This document shows, piece by piece, positions 1 through 6,162 of a stretch of DNA of 9,177 bases. The notes beneath the pieces were generated by a model. That model was not told the DNA's origin. It searched no databases and saw nothing but the letters and a program-made list of their open reading frames with translations. The position numbers were made by a program, and so were the translations under genes. The first letter of the stretch is position 1, and each line of letters begins with the position of its first letter. Source of the stretch: Candidatus Gastranaerophilales bacterium (GTDB lineage: Bacteria > Cyanobacteriota > Vampirovibrionia > Gastranaerophilales > Gastranaerophilaceae); contig UNSJ01000058.1 of NCBI GenBank assembly GCA_900548405.1, positions 1-9,177 on the forward strand, read 5' to 3'.

Positions 1-1
1 T

Positions 2-268
2 GCCTCAATAACACTTATTATACAAGTTTTTATGACTTGTACATTAATGTATTTTATGTTTACACCATATGATAGCGAAATTATACAAGGTATACAGGGA
101 AGATATTTTATTTCTGCCATACCTTTAATTTTTATAATATTCGGGCAAAATATAAGTATACTTAATGCAAAGTATACAGATATATTTAAGAGAATTTTAA
201 CAAATTACATATTTATAATACTATGCTATACTTGTTTTATAATTCAGAATACATATAAACTTTTATAA
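2..268 (+). CDS. C-terminal part of a DUF2142-like integral membrane protein (partial, cut by left edge)
   Basis: The frame is open from the left edge (first full codon at base 2) to the TAA at 266-268, giving the last 88 residues of a longer protein. The visible part is strongly hydrophobic, with two likely membrane helices: one after the GRYFI motif (SAIPLIFIIFG) and one near the end (NYIFIILCYTCFII). The segment with 'TPYDSEIIQGIQGRYF' resembles the conserved 'tp.g...I.GvQGRYflP' region near the end of DUF2142 predicted membrane proteins, which often occur in surface-polysaccharide loci. The family call is by recalled motif only and no function is known. An ATG at 32 exists but is internal to the frame and is not the true start. 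The next gene begins 18 bases downstream with its own ribosome-binding site, so the two could share a transcript. Confidence 0.65.
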   Translation, partial: ASITLIIQVFMTCTLMYFMFTPYDSEIIQGIQGRYFISAIPLIFIIFGQNISILNAKYTDIFKRILTNYIFIILCYTCFIIQNTYKLL

Positions 269-286
269 ACAAAAGGAGATATTAAC

Positions 287-676
287 ATGATGATTAATGA
301 CTTACCGAGAATGCAGGTTTTGATTACAACCAACGAGCAGCATATTGAAGGTGAACTTCTTCTGCCTGAAAATATGAGGTTCAGTAACTCTATACCTGAT
401 AATATGCTATTTTATATACTTAACGGCGGCTTCCAATTTATAACACTTAAAAACTGTGAAGTAAAAGACAGAAAAAATCTGGCATTCCGACCTGACAAAT
501 CACCTCAGCTTCACGTAAATATCGCATGCATTATGACAATGCAAATTATAGAAATATTACCTGATGACTATGAATATGATGATTACTACGAAGATGAAGA
601 AGATGCTGACAATGATGAAAACTCTAAACCGCAGCAGCGCCAGCAGTCAAGACAAAGAGCTCGCAGCAGACGCTGA
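287..676 (+). CDS. Small protein of unknown function with acidic then basic C-terminal tail
   Basis: This is a 129-residue protein with a good ribosome-binding site (AAGGAG at 273-278, 8 bases before the ATG); a second ATG follows directly at 290. Residues 9-90 look like one compact, mostly beta domain with the pattern 'VLITTNEQHIEGEL...RFSNSIPDN...FITLKNCEVKD...LHVN'. This recalls small domains of unknown function with a 'hIeGe...R.sD.lN...Fi.l.da' pattern (perhaps DUF6812), but I cannot confirm that. Residues 93-111 are almost all Asp/Glu/Tyr, and residues 114-129 are Gln/Arg/Ser-rich (QQRQQSRQRARSRR), so the tail switches sharply from negative to positive. There is no signal peptide or membrane helix, so it is probably cytoplasmic. 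It lies between a membrane-protein gene and aspS on the same strand. Such a basic tail could touch nucleic acid, but that is inference. Confidence 0.8.
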   Translation: MMINDLPRMQVLITTNEQHIEGELLLPENMRFSNSIPDNMLFYILNGGFQFITLKNCEVKDRKNLAFRPDKSPQLHVNIACIMTMQIIEILPDDYEYDDYYEDEEDADNDENSKPQQRQQSRQRARSRR

Positions 677-721
677 TAAATAACAACTTTCTTCATATAT
701 ATGTTCTTTTTTTTATGTTTT

Positions 722-730
722 TGATAAAAT
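722..730 (+). promoter_or_regulatory. Possible extended -10 promoter of aspS
   Basis: TGATAAAAT (722-730) reads as an extended -10 element (TGn followed by TAAAAT), predicting a start near 737 and a leader of about 33 bases before aspS. No convincing -35 hexamer lies at the right distance (bases around 702-707 are TGTTCT). Two other promoters in this window also carry a TG one base before the -10, which supports the style. aspS could equally be read through from the upstream gene 93 bases away. Confidence 0.4.
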
Positions 731-769
731 AGGCTTAAGTCTATATCGAAACTAGAAAAGGAAGATAAA

Positions 770-2545
770 ATGATAAAAACAAAGATGAAAGACCACAATT
801 GCGGAGAGCTCAATCTAAACAATATTAATGAAGAAGTTACCCTATCAGGCTGGGTTTCAACCGTAAGAGATTTAGGCGGTATTTTATTTATAGAATTAAG
901 AGACAGAAGCGGTTTTTTCCAATTGGTTGCAAACCCGCAGATTAACCCTGATGTACACAAAGTATTTGAAAAAGTCCGTTCGGAATACGTTATTACGGTA
1001 AAAGGAAAAGTTACCAGACGTCCTGAAGAAACATATAACGAAAAATATGCAACAGGACAAGTTGAAATGTATCCTGAATCAGTAGAAATTTTATCAGAAT
1101 CAAAAGTTTTACCTTTTGTATTGGATGATGAAAATGTATCTGAAGATGTTCGTTTGAAATACAGATACCTTGATATTAGACGTGAAAGTATGCTTAAAAA
1201 CTTAACTCTACGTCACAAAATATGTCATGCAACAAGAAACTATTTTAATAACGAAGGCTTTTTGGAAGTAGAAACACCTATCTTAAACAAAACAACTCCT
1301 GAAGGTGCTAGGGATTACTTGGTTCCATCAAGAGTACAAGAAGGTAAATTCTATGCATTGCCTCAATCACCGCAAATATTTAAACAATTATTGATGGTTG
1401 GCGGAATTGAAAGATATTATCAAATAGCAAAATGCTTCCGTGATGAAGACTTGCGTGCAGACAGACAGCCTGAATTTACTCAGATAGATATTGAAATGTC
1501 TTTTGTTGAGCAACAGGATGTTATTAAAATGGTTGAAGGCTTAATCGTTGAAACTTTTAAAGCAGCAGGAGTAGAAGTTAAACCTCCGTTCATTCAAATG
1601 CCCTGGCAGGAAGCAATGGACAGATACGGCTCTGATAAACCTGATACCCGTTTTGGCTTAGAATTATTTGATATCGGCGATATTATCATGCAGTCAGAAT
1701 TCCAAATTGTGAAAAATACGCTTGAAAACGGCGGTATTGTTCGCGGTATAAGAATACCAGGCGGTGCTAAATATTCAAGAAAAGATATCGATGATATTAC
1801 AAAACTTGCTGTGTCATTCGGTGCTAAAGCTTTAGCAAACATTATTTATAACGAAGACGGCACAGCTAAATCTCCTGTATTGAAATTTGTTACGGAAGAA
1901 CAAGCTAAACAAATTCAGGAACGTGCAGGCGCACAAGCAGGCGATATTATTTTCTTCGTAGCAGACAAACCTAAATTAGTATATGACATCATGGGAAGAT
2001 TAAGATTACACTTTGGTAAATCTTTAAATCTTATTGACGAGAACAAACATAACCTTTTATGGGTTGTAGACTTCCCTATGTTTGAGTGGTCTGAAGAAGA
2101 ACAACGTTACAAAGCTATGCACCACCCGTTCACATCACCTTGTATTGAAGACTTAGACAAATTAAAAAGCGGTGATTTAGGAAATGTTAAATCAATTGCA
2201 TATGATATTGTTTATAATGGAACAGAACTTGGCGGCGGATCTGTAAGAATCCACTCATCTGATGTGCAATCAGCAGTATTTGCGGCTCTTGGCTTAACTC
2301 AAGAAGAAGCATTGGAAAAATTCGGATTTATGGTTAACGCTTTGCAATACGGTACACCTCCTCACGCAGGTTTAGCTATTGGTCTTGACAGACTAGTCGC
2401 TTTATTATGCAGAACTGAAAGTATCCGTGATGTTATAGCATTCCCTAAAAATTCAGGTGCAAAAGACCTTATGAGCGATGCTCCGGGTGAAGCTTCATTA
2501 CAGCAAATGCGAGAACTTCATTTAAAAAGCACAGCACATAAATAA
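770..2545 (+). CDS. aspS: Aspartyl-tRNA synthetase
   Basis: This class II aminoacyl-tRNA synthetase charges tRNA-Asp with aspartate using ATP in the cytoplasm. The product is 591 residues, the normal size for the bacterial type. An N-terminal OB-fold anticodon-binding domain (about 24-110, with GWVSTVRDLGG) is followed by the catalytic core: motif 1 near 160-172 (FLEVETPIL), motif 2 at 217-242 (FRDEDLRADRQPEFTQIDIE) and motif 3 at 533-546 (AGLAIGLDRLVALL). The bacterial GAD insertion occupies roughly 290-420. Leu35 aligns by eye with E. coli Leu30 in 'RRRDLGS', where non-discriminating enzymes typically have His, so this looks like a tRNA-Asp-specific enzyme; that is inference. The start at 770 is chosen because AAAAGGAAG (756-764) sits just upstream; an ATG at 785 is the alternative. 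The gene ends just before a strong terminator. Confidence 0.97.
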   Translation: MIKTKMKDHNCGELNLNNINEEVTLSGWVSTVRDLGGILFIELRDRSGFFQLVANPQINPDVHKVFEKVRSEYVITVKGKVTRRPEETYNEKYATGQVEMYPESVEILSESKVLPFVLDDENVSEDVRLKYRYLDIRRESMLKNLTLRHKICHATRNYFNNEGFLEVETPILNKTTPEGARDYLVPSRVQEGKFYALPQSPQIFKQLLMVGGIERYYQIAKCFRDEDLRADRQPEFTQIDIEMSFVEQQDVIKMVEGLIVETFKAAGVEVKPPFIQMPWQEAMDRYGSDKPDTRFGLELFDIGDIIMQSEFQIVKNTLENGGIVRGIRIPGGAKYSRKDIDDITKLAVSFGAKALANIIYNEDGTAKSPVLKFVTEEQAKQIQERAGAQAGDIIFFVADKPKLVYDIMGRLRLHFGKSLNLIDENKHNLLWVVDFPMFEWSEEEQRYKAMHHPFTSPCIEDLDKLKSGDLGNVKSIAYDIVYNGTELGGGSVRIHSSDVQSAVFAALGLTQEEALEKFGFMVNALQYGTPPHAGLAIGLDRLVALLCRTESIRDVIAFPKNSGAKDLMSDAPGEASLQQMRELHLKSTAHK

Positions 2546-2550
2546 TAATT

Positions 2551-2580
2551 AAAAAGAGCCTATAAAAGGCTCTTTTTTTT
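2551..2580. terminator. Bidirectional intrinsic terminator between aspS and the pilin gene
   Basis: A perfect 10-bp stem, AAAAAGAGCC (2551-2560) with GGCTCTTTTT (2568-2577), closes a 7-base loop and runs into eight T on the plus strand. On the minus strand the same stem is followed by five T, so it can also end the convergent pilin transcript. The pilin stop codon (2581-2579) overlaps the end of the T-run, so the minus-strand hairpin begins essentially at the stop codon. Confidence 0.9.
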
Positions 2581-3333
2581 AGTAATTCATCTGCCAACCG
2601 TCATTTATTATTTTACCAATACACCCTTTAGCATATCCGGAACTAAAACAATTTTTATTAAATAAATCATTTCTTATATCATCTAAAGAAGAATCCTCAG
2701 AACAAATTCCTTTGGACTTACATTCAGGTGTTGCTCCAAGAACGTCAATAGAACCGTCATCATAAAATTCGGCATGAAATAAATCACGTCCTGCAATATT
2801 CGGGCCTTTAGGACCGTTTATGTCAATTAGCATATGACCGTGATATGATGTAACGTCACCAACCGTAATTTGATATTGAGAAGGTCTATCCAATAAAATC
2901 CCTGCTCCGCTTGCAAGCAATACACTTGCTCCTGCACCCCACTCACCTCCGGTATTATATGGAGTTCCGTTTATACTTTTATAACTCGCCGCAAAACAAG
3001 GCTCTTTAACATAAGTTTCGCAATCATTTATAACTTTAAAATAATCTTTAAGAAAGATTTTCATTTCATCAGGCGTTGTAAGACCTGCTTCTCGCAGATT
3101 AATTGCATTTTTATCATTCATATATTTCAAAGATGCCTGTTGAATTTCATTATAAACTTTATGCAGCTGAGTTACATAGCTTTGACGCTGATAGTTCTGC
3201 ATCAAAGACGGGACTGTCATTGCTGAAACCACTCCAATAATGCCTAGTGTGACCAATACTTCTGCGAGAGTAAATCCTTTACGGTTGGAGCTTAAAAGTC
3301 TGCCCCCCCCCCGAGTAAATAAAATCTTTTCAT
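2579..3333 (-). CDS. Type IV prepilin/pseudopilin-like protein, start out of frame because of a poly-G tract
   Basis: The body encodes a prepilin-like surface or secretion-fibre subunit. RKG|FTLAEVLVTLGIIGVV is a textbook prepilin-peptidase site with Glu at mature position 5 and a hydrophobic assembly helix. The mature part is 231 residues with six cysteines (about 85, 93, 185, 191, 209, 218), so up to three disulfides. 'DINGPKGPNIAGRDLF' resembles the metal-binding-type loop of major pseudopilins, and the end is INDGWQMNY. The good start is ATG 3333-3331, preceded by AAAGGAG. As written, ten G (3312-3303) lead to MKRFYLLGGGADF and a stop at 3294-3292. With eight or eleven G the frame joins, giving a 19-20 residue leader (MKRFYLLGGGRLLSSNRKG with eight) and 250-251 residues in all. 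No ATG or GTG exists in the pilin frame upstream of the helix; the TTG at 3256 lies inside it. Phase variation or a homopolymer error are the explanations. Confidence 0.85.
3303..3312 (-). repeat. Homopolymer G10 tract (C10 on plus) inside the prepilin leader
   Basis: Ten consecutive C on the plus strand, in an AT-rich neighbourhood, lie 18 bases into the reading frame begun by the pilin start codon. Tracts of this length are classic sites of slipped-strand mispairing. The current length puts the pilin body out of frame; plus one or minus two bases restores it. Confidence 0.9.
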
Positions 3334-3370
3334 AAAACTGCTCCTTTCATTTATTTTAAACTTATGCATA

Positions 3371-3401
3371 ACCCATGTTGCGGGTCCAGCGGCTACGCTG
3401 G
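3371..3401 (-). other. Two adjacent GC-rich hairpins in the pilin 5' leader
   Basis: In an AT-rich intergenic stretch, bases 3371-3385 form ACCC/GGGT with a 7-base loop. They are followed without a gap by CCAGCG-GCTA-CGCTGG (3386-3401), a perfect 6-bp stem with a 4-base loop. A 10-base palindrome TTATGCATAA (3362-3371) adjoins. On the minus strand these lie within the predicted leader of the pilin mRNA, upstream of its ribosome-binding site. They could be an RNA control element or the remnant of a dispersed palindromic repeat; neither can be decided from one copy. Confidence 0.5.
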
Positions 3402-3438
3402 TTTTCATAAATTGCTACTTTCAATAATTTACATTATA

Positions 3439-3467
3439 ATTATAACAATTTTTTTAAGACTTTTCAA
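3439..3467 (-). promoter_or_regulatory. Strong sigma-70-type promoter of the pilin gene
   Basis: Read on the minus strand: -35 TTGAAA (3467-3462), a 17-base spacer, and -10 TATAAT (3444-3439) preceded by TGT, an extended -10. The predicted start is near 3432, giving a leader of about 100 bases that contains the paired hairpins. A second TATAAT (3438-3433) directly follows. This is the best-formed promoter in the window, which argues that the gene behind it is used despite the frameshift. Confidence 0.7.
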
Positions 3468-3480
3468 CATATATTTGTAA

Positions 3481-3486
3481 TATAAT
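3481..3486 (+). promoter_or_regulatory. -10 box of ribF, positioned for a leaderless mRNA
   Basis: A perfect TATAAT ends six bases before the ribF ATG at 3493, so the usual start point (7 bases past the -10) falls on the A of the start codon. There is no recognisable Shine-Dalgarno sequence before the ATG. An in-frame TAG at 3487-3489 rules out an upstream start in this frame. The -35 region (about 3457-3463) is poor and overlaps the -35 of the divergent pilin promoter. Confidence 0.55.
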
Positions 3487-3492
3487 TAGCTT

Positions 3493-4371
3493 ATGCAAAT
3501 ATTTACCGAACTTACCAAAAATCCTAATTTATCCATTGCGCTCGGCTACTTTGACGGAGTACACCTCGGGCATCAAGCTGTTATAAAAAATGCGGTAGAT
3601 TTTGCTCGTAAAAATGGTGAAAAATCAGCTGTAATAACTTTTTCCGATCATCCTTGCTGCTATTTTTGGGGAGTTTGTCCTAAGTATATTCTTACAAGAA
3701 AAGAAAGAGAAGAAAAAATTGCAGAACTTGGCGTTGATTATTTATACGAATTAGATTTTGAAAGTATATCAGGGCTAACGGCAGAAGATTATTTGAAAAA
3801 TATTCTGGTTAAATATTTTACACCTTCGTCAATTTCCACCGGCTGGAATCACAATTTCGGTTACAAAAAGTCAGGAAATGTTAAATTTTTAGCTATGAAT
3901 TCCAAAAAATTCGACTACTCATACTATGAGCTTCCTGCACAAAAAAAAGAAAATGAAATTATAAGCAGCACTGCAATAAGAAAATTGTTATCATCAGGCA
4001 AGATTGAAAAAGCTAACACAATGCTTGGATACAAATTTCTTATCAGCGGAGAAGTAATAAAAGGCAACCAAATAGGAAGAACAATAGGATTTAAAACAGC
4101 TAATCTGATTTACCCTCCGGAACTTATTGACCTGCCGTTCGGTGTTTATTCCGTTGAAACCGAATACGGAAAAGGCATTGCAAACTTTGGAACACGTCCG
4201 ACCGTTAACGGTAAAGGAACTCTTTTGGAAGTACACATTCTTGACTTTGACAATGATATCTACGGCAAAAATATAACAGTTAAGTTTAATAAAATGATAC
4301 GCGCCGAGAAAAAATTTCCTTCTCTCGACGCTTTAAAAAATCAAATAATTTCCGATATAAATTCTATTTAA
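3493..4371 (+). CDS. ribF: Bifunctional riboflavin kinase / FAD synthetase
   Basis: Converts riboflavin to FMN and FMN to FAD, using ATP for both steps, in the cytoplasm. At 292 residues it is slightly short for the family but has both domains. The N-terminal FAD synthetase (nucleotidyltransferase) domain shows GYFDGVHLGH (18-27), the GWNHNFGYKKSGN region (117-129) and ISSTAIR (157-163). The C-terminal riboflavin kinase domain shows GRTIGFKTANL (195-205), FGTRPTVNG (232-240), LLEVHILDFDNDIYG (244-258) and the KKFPSLDAL segment (273-281). The usual PTAN motif reads KTAN: Lys201 replaces Pro, while Thr202 and Asn204 are kept. The start is fixed by an in-frame TAG three bases upstream. There is no ribosome-binding site, so a leaderless transcript is likely. 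The 3' end overlaps the convergent hydrolase gene by 8 bases. Confidence 0.95.
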   Translation: MQIFTELTKNPNLSIALGYFDGVHLGHQAVIKNAVDFARKNGEKSAVITFSDHPCCYFWGVCPKYILTRKEREEKIAELGVDYLYELDFESISGLTAEDYLKNILVKYFTPSSISTGWNHNFGYKKSGNVKFLAMNSKKFDYSYYELPAQKKENEIISSTAIRKLLSSGKIEKANTMLGYKFLISGEVIKGNQIGRTIGFKTANLIYPPELIDLPFGVYSVETEYGKGIANFGTRPTVNGKGTLLEVHILDFDNDIYGKNITVKFNKMIRAEKKFPSLDALKNQIISDINSI

Positions 4372-4909
4372 TAAGAGCCTGAACTTCTTTAAACTTCGGA
4401 TTTTTAGCACCTTTCAACCATTCAAACAAAGCAATTTCAACACAAGAAACTTTAACACCGTTTGCCTGCATAGCATCTATGCCTTGCTTAAATTCATATT
4501 TAGAACGGCTTGCACAAGCATCTTTTATAACATAAACATCAAAACCTGCTTCTACAAGAGCCGAAGCTGTTTGATGAACACAAATATGAGTTTCTATACC
4601 AAAAATAACAATTTGTTTTTTCCCGTAAGATTTTATTCTATCAAGCATACCATCTTCTAAAAGCGCATTGAAAAAAGTTTTTTCAACCACTTTAGAATTT
4701 TCGGGAAGCACTTCCTGCAATTGAGGAACCGTATGCCCCAATCCTTTTGGATACTGTTCTGTTAACAAAACAGGTATACTCAATAATTTAGCTGCACTGG
4801 CAACTTTTACAGCATTAGTCACAATAATATCTTTATCCAACGCAGCTACCAATCTGTCTTGAATATCTATGATTAATACTAAACTGTTCTCTGCGGATAA
4901 TGTATTCAT
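4364..4909 (-). CDS. Isochorismatase-family cysteine hydrolase
   Basis: A 181-residue member of the isochorismatase-like hydrolase superfamily, closest by eye to the YcaC/ISOC1-type branch. The expected catalytic triad is present: Asp15 in IIDIQD, Lys77 in VEKTFFNAL and Cys110 in ETHICVHQTA. The segment EQYPKGLGHTVP (51-62) is also typical of that branch. The substrate cannot be told from sequence; the family includes enzymes acting on isochorismate, nicotinamide and carbamoylated amines, and many of unknown role. There is no signal peptide, so it is cytoplasmic. AGGAG (4920-4916) sits 6 bases before the ATG. It is the last gene of the minus-strand operon, 14 bases after the degenerate signalling gene. 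Its TAG overlaps the end of ribF, with no terminator hairpin visible between them. Confidence 0.9.
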   Translation of the reverse strand: MNTLSAENSLVLIIDIQDRLVAALDKDIIVTNAVKVASAAKLLSIPVLLTEQYPKGLGHTVPQLQEVLPENSKVVEKTFFNALLEDGMLDRIKSYGKKQIVIFGIETHICVHQTASALVEAGFDVYVIKDACASRSKYEFKQGIDAMQANGVKVSCVEIALFEWLKGAKNPKFKEVQALIK

Positions 4910-4923
4910 AATTTTCTCCTTTT

Positions 4924-6159
4924 TTATACTGCCGTATACTTAAATTCCTTAATAAAGTCTTCTACTATTTTAACAAGTTCTTTTTGTGAAATCTTAGTTA
5001 AAGCAAGTTGAATTTCACGATTTTCAGGACTATCCAGTCCTTCATGGGTAATGTAAACTATAATTTTTGCAAATCCCGGATATACTATTCTTAAAGTACT
5101 GTCCTGATTTTGATTTTTCAAATGAAAAACACACTGTTCTGCATCTGTGTACTGTTCAATTTTAGTATCAAACAACTTTTCTTCATATGCTTTTTGAAGC
5201 CTGAAAAAAACAGGTGCAATAACTTTTTCCATTTTTTTATTAAATATTTGTCTGAAAATTTTATAATTTTTAGGCATTTCAACAGAATCATCAAGCCACT
5301 CATCAAGAGTATCTTCTTTATCCGATGCAACAACATAATCAACATTTGTTGAAACAGCCTCTGAAAGAGCACGTAAAGCATCATGCTCCATCTCATTAAA
5401 GTTTTTGTGTGCAATAGAAGAAATCCCTGCACAAATTCTAAAATCAGCTCCATAAGCTTCTTTGATTTTATTTAAAACTGTTATTGAACCGTTTATATCA
5501 GTTTTAGGCATAAGCACATATACTTTTGCGCCTTTTCCTAAAACAGCTATATCATGAGCACGTATAGAAGTTAAAACAGCAGATGCCATTTTCTCAATTG
5601 AAAAAGCTGTTTTGCTTTCCTCATCAGGAGCAAGAGACATAAAAGCACCATCATCAAGCAGATTATCATCAATCTCATTTTCAATAACCTGTTGAGCATA
5701 TTTATAATTATACAAACCTGTCATATCATCTATAACATTCAACTGTTCAAGGAGTTTTTGATTTCTTAAAGCCTTAAACTTAGCCGATGAATGTTTTATG
5801 TTATGCACTGTTCTAATTACAAGTTCATAATTTTCTGCACTTGAAAGAGCATAATCATCAGCACCTGCATCATAAGCGTTCAAAATCAAATCAGCACAGA
5901 CAGAATCAGCCAATAAAATTATGCAAAGATTAACGTCTTCTTTTCTAAGTTCGTCAATTAACTCAACAGTTTTGGATTTTGAATTTGTTTCATGCACAAG
6001 AACAATTGACGCTTGAGCAAGTTTTACGGAATTTACAGCCTCTTTATAATCAGAAATTAAAACCTCGTCATTATTGCGCAAAAATACCAATTTAGAAGCA
6101 ATGTTTTCCGATAAATTTTTATCATCTGATATTAAAACTATGCTGTTTTTTGAATTCAT
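4924..6159 (-). CDS. Degenerate receiver plus GGDEF-like signalling protein with unknown C-terminal domain
   Basis: 411 residues in three parts. Residues 5-125 look like a receiver fold: IVLISDD with acidic Asp12/Asp13, and GAGADDYA-like residues 97-104. However, the phosphoacceptor Asp appears replaced (VLVHET, His56) and the conserved Lys after GADDY is absent (LSSAEN). Residues 143-275 start with DDMTGLYNYKYAQQVI, the entry motif of GGDEF domains, and continue with SIRAHDIAVLGKGAKVYVLMPKTD, where the GGDEF signature has become KGAKV; the metal-binding DxxxFKxxND stretch is missing. Residues 290-411 match nothing I recognise. It is therefore probably a non-enzymatic sensor, scaffold or binding protein and not a diguanylate cyclase; this is inference from missing residues. 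No membrane helix is present. Its ATG lies 3 bases after the ftsX stop, with a modest AGG 8 bases upstream, so translation is likely coupled to ftsX. Confidence 0.8.
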   Translation of the reverse strand: MNSKNSIVLISDDKNLSENIASKLVFLRNNDEVLISDYKEAVNSVKLAQASIVLVHETNSKSKTVELIDELRKEDVNLCIILLADSVCADLILNAYDAGADDYALSSAENYELVIRTVHNIKHSSAKFKALRNQKLLEQLNVIDDMTGLYNYKYAQQVIENEIDDNLLDDGAFMSLAPDEESKTAFSIEKMASAVLTSIRAHDIAVLGKGAKVYVLMPKTDINGSITVLNKIKEAYGADFRICAGISSIAHKNFNEMEHDALRALSEAVSTNVDYVVASDKEDTLDEWLDDSVEMPKNYKIFRQIFNKKMEKVIAPVFFRLQKAYEEKLFDTKIEQYTDAEQCVFHLKNQNQDSTLRIVYPGFAKIIVYITHEGLDSPENREIQLALTKISQKELVKIVEDFIKEFKYTAV

Positions 6160-6162
6160 TAA

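Noticed and set aside
691..714. AT-only palindrome CATATATATG followed by eight T as a terminator before aspS
   Set aside because: The stem has no G:C pairs apart from its ends and would be too unstable; read-through into aspS seems more likely.
586..960. Minus-strand open frame of 124 codons across the small protein and aspS start
   Set aside because: It is antisense to two well-supported genes, ends in a poly-Ser run that is the complement of the acidic tail, and has no family resemblance.
3254..3256. TTG at 3256 as the true start of the pilin gene
   Set aside because: It lies inside the hydrophobic assembly helix; starting there would remove the leader, cleavage site and Glu5.
3403..3492. 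FMN riboswitch upstream of ribF
   Set aside because: The stretch is short and nearly all A/T, lacks the conserved GC-rich helices of that element, and the ribF promoter appears to leave no leader RNA.
5118..5453. Minus-strand 111-codon frame inside the degenerate signalling gene
   Set aside because: It is an alternate-frame shadow with Leu/Lys/Met-rich composition typical of AT-rich out-of-frame reading.
4924..6159. Active diguanylate cyclase
   Set aside because: The GGDEF signature and the metal-binding motif are both missing; only the entry motif of the domain remains.
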